Both the position numbers and the translations under genes were made by a program. Below the pieces are notes generated by a model. That model saw only the letters and a program-made list of their open reading frames with translations, ran no database searches and was not told where the DNA came from. This document shows, piece after piece, positions 1-7,998 of a stretch of DNA of 64,000 bases. The DNA lies in NCBI GenBank assembly GCA_963790585.1, contig CAWBOY010000002.1:124001-188000 (forward strand), given 5' to 3'. Positions within the stretch are counted from its first letter, which is position 1. Every line of letters begins with the position of its first letter. Origin of the DNA: CAWBOY01 sp963790585. Lineage in GTDB: Bacteria; Planctomycetota; Planctomycetia; Gemmatales; Gemmataceae.

Positions 1-1617
1 CAGCGCGGCGATAAAACAGATCTCGAATATATTTTTCAGCGCGCCGTAAAGCCCGATGGATTCGCGCCGGCCGTTCGCTTGATAGCGTTCGAAGGCTTGG
101 TCGAGGCCGCGCAAACGCGAAAGGTGTTGCCAAAGGGCGATCTGGCCGGACTGCGTGAGCCAATCCAAACGGACAAGGAAGTGGATCGGCCGGCGCGCCT
201 GGCCGCCATGCGCCTCGGCGGCGTGCTGAAGGTCGAGGCGGTAAGGTCCGATCTGACCAAACTAGCGCTCGGAGAAAAAACGGATGTGGAAGTCAGGGAG
301 ACGGCCCTTGGCGCGCTCGTGCGACTTGGCGGGAAAGAAACACGGGCGACCATTGAGGTATTGATCAAGCCCGATCGTCCCGCGGAGCAAAGGCTGATCG
401 GCATGACGGGCTTGGCTCAACTCGACCCAGAGGCTGCCGCCGCGCCGGCGGCTGAGCTTCTGGCGAAATTAACAGGCCCAGCCGACCCAGCACCACTTTT
501 GGCCTCGTTTCTCAATAGCAAAGGAGCGCCCGAGAAGCTCGCTGCGGCCATTGCGAAACAGAAGCTGCCTCCCGATACGGCAAAGCTATCGTTGCGTTAC
601 TTATTCTCCATTGGCCAGGCAGATCCGGCCCTCGTCGACGCTTTGAGTAAGGCGGCTGGGCTCGACTTCAACCCGAAGAAGCTTAGCGCAACCGAGGTCA
701 ATGAAATTGTCAAGGAGGTCGCCGCCAAAGGCGATCCAGCGCGCGGTGAGAAGATCTTTCGACGGGCGGACCTTAGTTGCATCAAGTGCCACTCTCTCAA
801 CGGCGCTGGCGGCGACGTCGGCCCTGACCTACGGGCGATTGGAACTAGCTCGCCGCCGGATTACATCCTTCACGCCATCCTTGATCCAGACCGCGACATC
901 AAGGAAGAGTTTTTGACGGTCCTCATCACTACCAAGGACGGCAAGCTCTACCAGGGAATCGTGGCGGAAGAGACCGAGGCCCGGTTGGTTCTCAAGGATG
1001 CTACCGGCGTCCGCAAGATGATTTCCAAAGCCGACATCGACGAGCGCGAAAAAGGCAAATCGCTGATGCCCAAGGGGCTCGATAATTTTTTGACCCGCGG
1101 CGAACTGTTCGACCTGGTGCGCTTTCTGTCCGAGCTTGGCAAACCGGGCGGTGAATACGCAATCAAGACTGAGCCGACGCTGCGGCGTTGGCGTGTACTC
1201 GAGAAAACAAGCGAGGAATTGCTGAAAGACGTGCCGGACGATTCGGCGTTTCGTGAGAAAGTGCTGAACTTGGCGGAGACACAATGGACCGCGGCCTACG
1301 CGAAAGTCTCCGGAATACTGCCTCTCGATGAGATCCCAGGACTATCGGGCCAGAAGGTTTTCTACGTCCGGGGCGACCTGGACGTGAAAGTCGCCGGCAA
1401 AGTCGGCCTCAAGCTTGATTCCAATGCGGGCATCAATCTTTGGCTCGATGGCGAGGCGATCGCCTTATCAGACAAAACGGTCGTCGAAGTGACGCCTGGA
1501 CGTCACAAGCTCGCATTTCGACTCGACGCGGCCAAGCATGGCTCGGCTCACATTCGGGTCGACCTCGTGAAGCTCGACGACTCAGAAGCCGAGGCCAGCT
1601 TTGTCGGCGGCCCCTGA
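1..1617 (+). CDS. PVC-type heme-binding CxxCH/HEAT protein, C-terminal part
   Basis: The reading frame is open from base 1, so the gene starts upstream of the window and only its last 538 codons are seen. The first part is alanine/leucine-rich helical repeat sequence of HEAT type. A single cytochrome-c motif, CIKCH, lies at nt 778-792, followed by GPDL and a region matching the Pirellula/Verrucomicrobium-type heme-binding domain. The last 100 residues look like a beta-sandwich (INLWLDGE, then TPGRHKLAFRLD), probably carbohydrate-binding. In this family an N-terminal sugar-dehydrogenase propeller precedes these domains and the proteins are secreted; that part lies outside the window. The family is assigned from motif and lineage; substrate and redox partner are unknown. 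Confidence 0.85.
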   Translation, partial: QRGDKTDLEYIFQRAVKPDGFAPAVRLIAFEGLVEAAQTRKVLPKGDLAGLREPIQTDKEVDRPARLAAMRLGGVLKVEAVRSDLTKLALGEKTDVEVRETALGALVRLGGKETRATIEVLIKPDRPAEQRLIGMTGLAQLDPEAAAAPAAELLAKLTGPADPAPLLASFLNSKGAPEKLAAAIAKQKLPPDTAKLSLRYLFSIGQADPALVDALSKAAGLDFNPKKLSATEVNEIVKEVAAKGDPARGEKIFRRADLSCIKCHSLNGAGGDVGPDLRAIGTSSPPDYILHAILDPDRDIKEEFLTVLITTKDGKLYQGIVAEETEARLVLKDATGVRKMISKADIDEREKGKSLMPKGLDNFLTRGELFDLVRFLSELGKPGGEYAIKTEPTLRRWRVLEKTSEELLKDVPDDSAFREKVLNLAETQWTAAYAKVSGILPLDEIPGLSGQKVFYVRGDLDVKVAGKVGLKLDSNAGINLWLDGEAIALSDKTVVEVTPGRHKLAFRLDAAKHGSAHIRVDLVKLDDSEAEASFVGGP

Positions 1618-1625
1618 GCGGCCCA

Positions 1626-1829
1626 TTATTGAGCCTGCGTCACGGCCGGCGGCTTCGGCAGCGCCGCTGGCTTCTCGGTCGGATACTGCATGTAATCCAA
1701 CATCAAGAACGTGCCGGCTGTGATCTGTGCCAGCAGGGCGATAACCAGCATCGCCGTATAGGCGTCGTTCTTCGGCTCGCCGCCATTGGCGCGATAGCCG
1801 CGGCCTTGTGATCGGATTGGTGCTGCCAC
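1626..1829 (-). CDS. small single-pass membrane protein
   Basis: A 67-residue protein with one hydrophobic segment at about residues 27-46 (TAMLVIALLAQITAGTF), preceded by a basic, polar N-terminus and followed by a proline/alanine-rich tail. The phrase NDAYTAMLVIALL before the membrane helix resembles small conserved hypothetical proteins of planctomycetes. It follows a coiled-coil membrane protein on the same strand by about 100 bp, so the two may be co-transcribed, and it converges on the heme-binding gene with an 8-bp gap. No function can be given. The start could be shifted, because no clear ribosome-binding site is visible. Confidence 0.55.
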   Translation of the reverse strand: MAAPIRSQGRGYRANGGEPKNDAYTAMLVIALLAQITAGTFLMLDYMQYPTEKPAALPKPPAVTQAQ

Positions 1830-1926
1830 GTTTCCGTTCCCCCAAATTCGAAAGATCAGTTCTCTTGCTCAGTTTGCGCATTTGGCCTTTGTAAGCCGGG
1901 CGCGACTTCACGTTGCCAAATCGATG

Positions 1927-2848
1927 TTAATTCGAGCCCAAAATACGGCTCGCGACGCGATCGCCGACCTTCAAGGGTGCCGACATTTTGCCCATCGGCT
2001 GCACAACCGCATCGGTCGCGCTGACTTCGAGAATGCGGACTGTACCTAGGTATTTTCCGGACAGCCCGTCGACGCGGAAAGCCTCGAGGGTCTGGCCTCG
2101 GCTCAAACCGGCGTCGCCGCCGATCGAGATCTTGTACAGGCCTTTCGGATCTGCTTCACGAACAGTGCCAGTCACTTCTTCGGCCGGCGGATTCTTAGTA
2201 TTCGAACCAGGAGGTCCTCAAACCCGACGAACCACGACCCGTCCCGAGCTTTGAGTTTTCCTTGGCCAGCATCTCGACTTGTTTTTCCAGCTGTTGATTG
2301 CGGTCACGGAATGAGGTTGCTTGAATATCGGCCTGCACCTTCTCCTTACGTAGCGTGTCGGTCTGGACGAGAAGAGTGTTGTTGCGAAGCTGTTCCTTTT
2401 CCAGCGTGAGCCGAATCTGCTCGACGTCGTTGGCCCGCTTTACGGACTCGTCTTGTAGCTTCGCTGCGACTTCTTCGACCTTGTTCTTGTCGTTTCGCAG
2501 GGCGAGGAGTTCTTTGTCCTTGTCGCCGATGAACTTGTCGCGGGCGGTGAGGTCGTCCTGGAGCTTCTTGATTTGGTTCGCGTAGCCAGCTGCTTCGAGC
2601 TTGGCTTCTGCTTTGACGCGTTGAACCTGCTCGGCCGACGTCTGAGCGTCCTTGTAGGCAGCGGCAATCTTGTCCTTGGCGTCGTTATACGCTTTGGCGT
2701 ATGGAATACTCTTCGTATACCACACGACGATCAGGCCGCTGAGGGTCAAGCTCATCAGCATGACAATGATGACGAAAATCTTCCCAACAGTGGTCATGAT
2801 CCATCCCCCTATGCCGGACTTGGGCCGCCGCCGCGGCTCCTCGTCCAT
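1927..2848 (-). CDS. membrane-anchored coiled-coil protein, reading frame broken
   Basis: Two adjacent minus-strand reading frames make one protein of about 300 residues. The first (2848 to about 2210) has a basic N-terminus, one transmembrane helix (residues about 19-45) and a long coiled coil up to about residue 200. The second carries a compact C-terminal domain (TGTVREADPKGLYKISIG, later KYLGTVRILEVSA) and ends at 1927. Between them the first frame stops at 2195, while the second is open back through PPGSNTKNPPAEE, so a shift near 2200-2215 joins them. Planctomycete homologues of this architecture are usually a single chain. The break may be a sequence error. Function is unknown; a cell-envelope structural role is a guess. 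Confidence 0.6.
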
Positions 2849-3007
2849 TCAGACCGATATTTGATTGTTCCAACCCCGCGCACTCAATCCAACAATTCCC
2901 CCGAGTGAGTGGGGCGGGTTTATGACGAGACTTGACTTTCATGTCAATAGGAAATTGTCTCGGCTTACGGCAGTTCACGCAAGGGGAAATAGCACAGGGT
3001 GAATTGG

Positions 3008-3027
3008 GACAAGCGAATTCGCTTGTC
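3008..3027. repeat. 20-bp perfect palindrome
   Basis: The 20 bases 3008-3027 are exactly self-complementary, centred on GAATTC. The site lies in the 380-bp gap between the divergently placed coiled-coil gene and the 3' end of recQ, with no gene around it. It could be a protein-binding site or half of a hairpin. Nothing else in this gap is coding. Confidence 0.5.
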
Positions 3028-3076
3028 GAATATGGCAAACATGGAGCTTGGAGGTAGCCGTGGAGGCCCCTTTGGC

Positions 3077-3184
3077 CTAGTAGCCCAACCAGCACGATTT
3101 GTCGGGTCGAAAGTGCCAGTTTGATCTGTTTGCTGCCAGAATGGCAGGCATTTACCCGACAAATCGTGCTGGTTGGGCTACTAG
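3077..3184. repeat. 31-bp perfect inverted repeat with nested hairpin
   Basis: Bases 3077-3107 are exactly complementary to 3154-3184. The 46-bp loop carries its own small hairpin (CTGCCA and TGGCAG around 3134-3148). It lies just past the end of recQ, between gene ends. The form, long arms with a short structured loop, is that of a mobile palindromic intergenic element or a strong terminator. No transposase is nearby. Confidence 0.75.
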
Positions 3185-3229
3185 CTCAATTGCAACTGGC
3201 TGGGAGAGTAAACCTTTTCCGCCAGCCAT

Positions 3230-5092
3230 TTACTGTCCGATCTGTTCGCCGCGAAATGCCACGATTCGCTCTACAAATTGTTCGCCATACCGGGACAATT
3301 TCTGATCTCCAACTCCATATACCCCGCGCATCCGTGCCAACGTCGTCGGCTTTATCTTCGCCAGCTCTCGCAGTGTACGATCTCCAAAAACAATGTACGA
3401 TGGCACCTTTTCCACTTCGGAAATTTCGCGGCGCAGCTGACGCAACGCCTCAAAGAGTCCACGGTCCACCCCTTCCCAGGAAACTTCCTCTACCTTCGAG
3501 CGTACCGGCGCTTCGCCTTTGCTGCGACGCTTTAGTTGCACGAGCCTGGGTGTTCGCTCGCTGCGCATTACTTCCCATGACGCGGCGTTGAGCTTCAGCA
3601 CCGGGTACTCATCGCCTACTTGCAATAGAAACCCTTGACCGATTAGCTGATAAATCCAGTCACGCAACTCCGGCTTCGAGTGGGCTTTCAAAAGGCCAAA
3701 GGTTGAGAGTTGCTCGTGGCCACGACGCCGAATCGCCTCCAGATTCTCGCCGCGCAAGATCCCGATTACATGATTGATGCCAAAGCTCTCTTTTACCCTG
3801 GCAACGCACGACAATATCTTCTGGGCGAGTAGCAACGGCTCCGTTACCTCCTCGGAATCGCCGAGGCAAAGATCACAAGCATTGCAGTTGGTCTGGCTCA
3901 GTGTCTGGCCGAAATAGCTCACCAAGGCCTGATGGCGGCAAATCGCGCCCCGGCAGTAGCGGTCCATATCTTCGACGTGACGATTCGCCGAACTGAGGAA
4001 CGCGGCATCGAGTCCGGCTTCGTTCGCTGATCGCTCTAGCATCGATTTCAGCCTCGGCGGGTCGCTTCCGGAATACAACAACACGCACTCCGCCTCCAAA
4101 CCGTCGCGGCCGGCTCGGCCTGTCTCTTGCTGATAATGCTCCAATGACTTCGGCATCGCTGTGTGCAAGACAAATCGAACATTCGAGCGATCGATTCCCA
4201 TACCGAATGCGATCGTTGCCACCACGATGTCGCATTCTTCTACCGCGAAGGCCTCTTGCGTGGCCTGCCGCATTTCGGAGGTCATGCCCGCATGATAGGG
4301 CCGGACGCGGAGCTTATTTTTCTTGAGATTCACTGCCAGTTCGTCGACGTCCTTGCGCGTCATGCAATAGATGATGCCGGCTTCATTGGGGTGCCGAGAA
4401 ATCACGTCCATTACCTGCCTCAAAGGATCCTGTCGCGGCAAGACGCGATAGGTCAGGTTGGGTCGATCGAACTCACCGATAAGTACTTCAGGATTTTGCA
4501 GCGATAGTTGTGCGATAATATCGCGTCGCACCTGTTCCGTAGCCGTCGCGGTGTAGGCGTGAACGCTGGCTCTGGGAAAAAACTCGCGAAGCCGGCTCAT
4601 TTGCCGATATTCGGGCCGAAAATCATGGCCCCAGTGGGAAATGCAATGAGCTTCGTCGATAGCGAATGTATGCACGCCGATCGCGATCAAAATGCGATAG
4701 AGTTCCGTCTGGACGAGGCGTTCCGGCGAGACGAACAGCAGCCGCACAGCGCCTTCACGTAGGTCGGTTGCGTTGGCGTCACGTTCTGCCGCGGAAAGGG
4801 AGCTATCGAGCTGAGCCGCCGGGATGCCGTTGGCCCGCAGCGAGTCGACCTGATCTTTCATCAAGGCGATGAGCGGGGAAATGACGACGGTCGTTCCGCC
4901 GCGGTAGACGGCGGGCGCCTGATAGCACAACGACTTGCCGCCGCCCGTCGGCAGCACAACCAAGGAATCGCGGCCATCGAGGACCGCCGCCATCGACCGC
5001 TCCTGCAGCGGGCGGAGCGTCCGATAGCCCCAATGCCGGGCGACGACGTCTTGCAGTTCAGGCAGCGACCAGTTCTTCGTGGACTCCCCCAT
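3230..5092 (-). CDS. recQ: ATP-dependent DNA helicase RecQ
   Basis: A 620-residue superfamily 2 helicase, typical RecQ length. Visible in order: Walker A (LPTGGGKSLCYQ, about residue 47), the DEAH box in IDEAHCISHWGHDFRPEY (about 145), the C-terminal helicase lobe with QETGRAGRDG (about 325), the RQC zinc-binding cysteines (YCRGAICRH then CNACDLC, about 380-410), a winged-helix region, and an HRDC domain (about 540-615). It unwinds recombination and stalled-fork intermediates and works with topoisomerases. The gene is last in a tight minus-strand run, 35 bp behind the topoisomerase B subunit gene. The domain set is complete and the frame unbroken. Confidence 0.95.
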   Translation of the reverse strand: MGESTKNWSLPELQDVVARHWGYRTLRPLQERSMAAVLDGRDSLVVLPTGGGKSLCYQAPAVYRGGTTVVISPLIALMKDQVDSLRANGIPAAQLDSSLSAAERDANATDLREGAVRLLFVSPERLVQTELYRILIAIGVHTFAIDEAHCISHWGHDFRPEYRQMSRLREFFPRASVHAYTATATEQVRRDIIAQLSLQNPEVLIGEFDRPNLTYRVLPRQDPLRQVMDVISRHPNEAGIIYCMTRKDVDELAVNLKKNKLRVRPYHAGMTSEMRQATQEAFAVEECDIVVATIAFGMGIDRSNVRFVLHTAMPKSLEHYQQETGRAGRDGLEAECVLLYSGSDPPRLKSMLERSANEAGLDAAFLSSANRHVEDMDRYCRGAICRHQALVSYFGQTLSQTNCNACDLCLGDSEEVTEPLLLAQKILSCVARVKESFGINHVIGILRGENLEAIRRRGHEQLSTFGLLKAHSKPELRDWIYQLIGQGFLLQVGDEYPVLKLNAASWEVMRSERTPRLVQLKRRSKGEAPVRSKVEEVSWEGVDRGLFEALRQLRREISEVEKVPSYIVFGDRTLRELAKIKPTTLARMRGVYGVGDQKLSRYGEQFVERIVAFRGEQIGQ

Positions 5093-5126
5093 GACAGCGA
5101 TCTCTTATCTCATCAATGTGGAAAAT

Positions 5127-7054
5127 CTACACGCCTAGCTCCGCTACCCGTGCCTTCTCTGATTCTTCCATGATGAATTTATATCGAGGGGCCGCATCTT
5201 TTCCGAGCAAATCGACGAAGGTCTGGTCTGTGTCGAGCAGCGAGTCGATTTCGACCTTCAGTAAGGTTCGCTTGGCGGGGTCGAGAGTGGTCTCCTTGAG
5301 TTCTTTAGCGTTCATTTCGCCAAGGCCCTTGAAGCGGCCGACTTTCGGTTGAGCGTTCGCACGCAGTCCTTTGAGAATCTGCTCCTTGTGCTTGTCGTCG
5401 CGCACCCAAAAGGTCTCCTTGCCGACGTCGATACGATAGAGAGGTGGCTGTCCAATAAACACGCGGCCCTGCTTAATTAGCTCCGGCATGTGGCGGAACA
5501 AAAATGTCAGCATGAGCGTCGTAATGTGCGAACCGTCCGAGTCGGCATCCATCAGCAGAATGATCTTGCCGTAACGAAGATTGGCAGCGTTGAACTTTTC
5601 GCCGGCACTTGTGCCAATCGCCGATACCAGATCGCTTAACTCTGTGTTCGTGAGAACCTTTGTCAGCGTCAGGCCTTCGGAGTTAAGAATCTTGCCACGT
5701 AAGGGCAACACAGCTTGCGTAATATTGTTCCGCCCTTGCTTGGCGCTGCCGCCGGCGCTGTCGCCCTCGACGATAAACAGCTCGGTTTCATCGGCGTTGG
5801 TACTCTTGCAATCAGCCAGCTTTCCCGGAAGATTGAGGCGCCGTTGCGTCACCGATTTTCGCTTGACTTCAGAAGCCGCCTCGCGCAATGCCAATCGATG
5901 CCGCGCCGCGAGAATGATGCGGCCGACGATCGTGTCCGCAAACGTCTTGCTCGCGTTAAGCCAGGATTCGAGCCCGGAGCGGACGAAGCTCTCCACCGTC
6001 GGCGCTAGCTCGGGATTGTTCAGCTTTTCTTTCGTCTGGCCCTGAAACATCGGCTCGCGCACGAAAACCGACAGCACGGCAACGATTCCCTCGCGAATGT
6101 CCTCCGCCGTGATCTCCAGTCCCTTGATTTTGATGTCGTGCGTTTCCAGATAACCACGAACCGCCTTGTTGATGCCGCTTTTCAGACCGTTTTCATGCGT
6201 CCCGCCGGCGGATGTCCGAATGCCGTTGACATACGACTGGATCGTCTCCGCGTTTGATCCGGTCCATTGCAGCGCTACCTCCATCTTTTCGCCATTATCT
6301 CGGGCGAGACAGAAGGCGCTTTCCGTGATGGGTGATTTATCCCCTTCCTTCACGAGTCGACTTAGAAATTCAGGTATTCCGCCAGGATGTGTCAGGTCAA
6401 CAGTTTCGCCGGTGATCTCGTTCTTGAAGGTAATCTTCAAGCCACTATGGATATACGACATATCGTCTAAATGAACCCGAATCGTCTCAGCGTCGAGCTT
6501 CGTCGTCTTGAAGATTTGAGGATCGGGCTCGAAGTAGATGCTGGTGCCATGCATGCGGCTGGGGTTGAGTTTCTGTAGCTTGCTTGTCGGCACGCCGCGC
6601 AAAACGACTGCTCCCATTCAAAACCGTCACGGCGAATCGTCGCGACCAATTTGCGCGACAGGGCGTTGACGACCGAAGACCCGACGCCGTGTAGCCCGCC
6701 CGAATGGATATAAGATTCACCTTCGCCAAATTTGGCACCCGAGTGGAGCGTGGTTAAAATCAACTCAACGCCCGGTTTGTTGAACTTTGGATGGATATCC
6801 ACGGGAATGCCACGGCCGTTGTCGCTGACTGTGACAGCGTCGCCAGGCTTGTGCAGCGTCACGGTGATCGCATCGGCGTGGCCATTGAGGTATTCATCGA
6901 CGGAGTTATCAACGATTTCCCAAACGAGGTGATGGAGTCCCTTGACATCGACGCCGCCAATATACATGGAAGGCCGTTTGCGAACCGGCTCTAGCCCTTC
7001 AAGGACCTGAATCGACTCCGCTGCCGTGTATGCTTTCGTGGACGGATTGCTCAT
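5127..7054 (-). CDS. gyrB: type II DNA topoisomerase subunit B (GyrB/ParE), frame broken
   Basis: ATPase subunit of a gyrase or topoisomerase IV, about 640 residues when joined. The first frame (7054 to about 6610) carries the GHKL ATP-binding site (EIVDNSVDEYLNG, DNGRGIPVD, GGLHGVGSSVVNALS). The second frame continues with RGVPTSKLQKL, the transducer, the Toprim motif EGDSAGGSAKQGR, PLRGKILN and the DADSDGSHI metal site, to the stop at 5127. One missing base near 6605-6612, beside a GCGC tract, splits the frame. Restoring it gives the family's EQSFxRGVPTSK. An intact single-copy gene is expected, so the break is probably a sequence error. Gyrase versus topo IV cannot be settled from this subunit; the symbol is provisional. 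Confidence 0.9.
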
Positions 7055-7084
7055 ATCTCGATCTCTAAACTCGGATTCATCAAC

Positions 7085-7966
7085 TCAACCTTTATCGCGC
7101 AGGCGGCGAAGCTCCTCTTCCATCGCTTGCAGCTTCTTTTCCGCCTCGTCCGCGCGGCGTGCTTCCGTCTCCGCTCGTCGTGCTTCCATTTCCGCCCGGC
7201 GTGCTTCTTTCTTCGCCAACCGGTCCGCCTTTTCGGCGCGCTTGGCCTCTTCATCGGCTCGCGCTTCCGCAGCGCACATCGCCTCTGTCACTTCGATGTA
7301 ACTCTTAAATTCCTCGCCCGTCTCGGCGTCGATCAGAACCAAGTCGGGGCCGCGAATCTCCAGCCAGAGGTTCACGCATTCCAGCAACACGCGCCCATGG
7401 TCGTCGGTTGGCTCCAGCCGATAGCCTTTAGGCGTGTCACGATGCGACAGCAACCGCGACGGCATCCCCTCTTCGTCTCGATCGACGATCACATATTGCG
7501 GCACCTTCGCGACGTGATAATGCTTTATTTTTTTGCCGAAATCGCTGCTTCGAGTAGACGCTGACACGATTTCAATGATTAGCGAAGGGCGGACGCCTTC
7601 CTGCGCTACCATAAAGCCAGTTTGCTCGATTGGCTGCTCCCCAGCCCCAAAAATGACGGCAATATCGGGACTATGATGCCGGAGCGCTTTGACGTCCCAG
7701 TAGACGCCGCAGTCATGCAGAACGAGAGCGCTGGGGTCGTTCCGTAACCGTTCCTGGAGGACATTCTTTAGATAGATGCCCAATTCATCATGAAGAGTAC
7801 CGTTCGTGATGTGGTCCCCCAATTGAGGGTGTAATACGTCCTCCTCGGTTAACGGCACCGTTTCCAGGTCGGTCTCGCCGTTTGGAAGCGTAACTTCGAC
7901 ATGGCGGAAGCCATAGAAGAATGGGTCAGTCGGCACCGGCTTTTGGAATGCGGATGTCTTGCCCAT
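7085..7966 (-). CDS. Uma2 family restriction-endonuclease-like protein with coiled-coil tail
   Basis: A 293-residue protein. Residues about 30-215 form the Uma2/DUF820 domain, a PD-(D/E)XK nuclease-like fold. The acidic residues sit in HSPDIAVIF and PSLIIEIVS, followed by the KIKHYHVAKVPQYVIVD strand-helix typical of the family. Residues about 235-290 are a highly charged Ala/Glu/Arg coiled coil with repeating ARRAE units. The family is greatly expanded in planctomycetes and cyanobacteria, but its cellular role is not established. The gene sits between the topoisomerase A and B subunit genes with 31-33 bp on each side, so it is almost certainly co-transcribed with them. That suggests, without proof, a DNA-related job. 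Confidence 0.85.
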   Translation of the reverse strand: MGKTSAFQKPVPTDPFFYGFRHVEVTLPNGETDLETVPLTEEDVLHPQLGDHITNGTLHDELGIYLKNVLQERLRNDPSALVLHDCGVYWDVKALRHHSPDIAVIFGAGEQPIEQTGFMVAQEGVRPSLIIEIVSASTRSSDFGKKIKHYHVAKVPQYVIVDRDEEGMPSRLLSHRDTPKGYRLEPTDDHGRVLLECVNLWLEIRGPDLVLIDAETGEEFKSYIEVTEAMCAAEARADEEAKRAEKADRLAKKEARRAEMEARRAETEARRADEAEKKLQAMEEELRRLRDKG

Positions 7967-7998
7967 GGTCTGTCTCCGATTCCCATCAAGGCACTAAG

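Noticed and set aside
1582..1911. Longer minus-strand ORF over the small membrane protein
   Set aside because: It is arginine/glycine-rich without family-like sequence and is a shadow of the 67-residue frame, which has a clean membrane helix.
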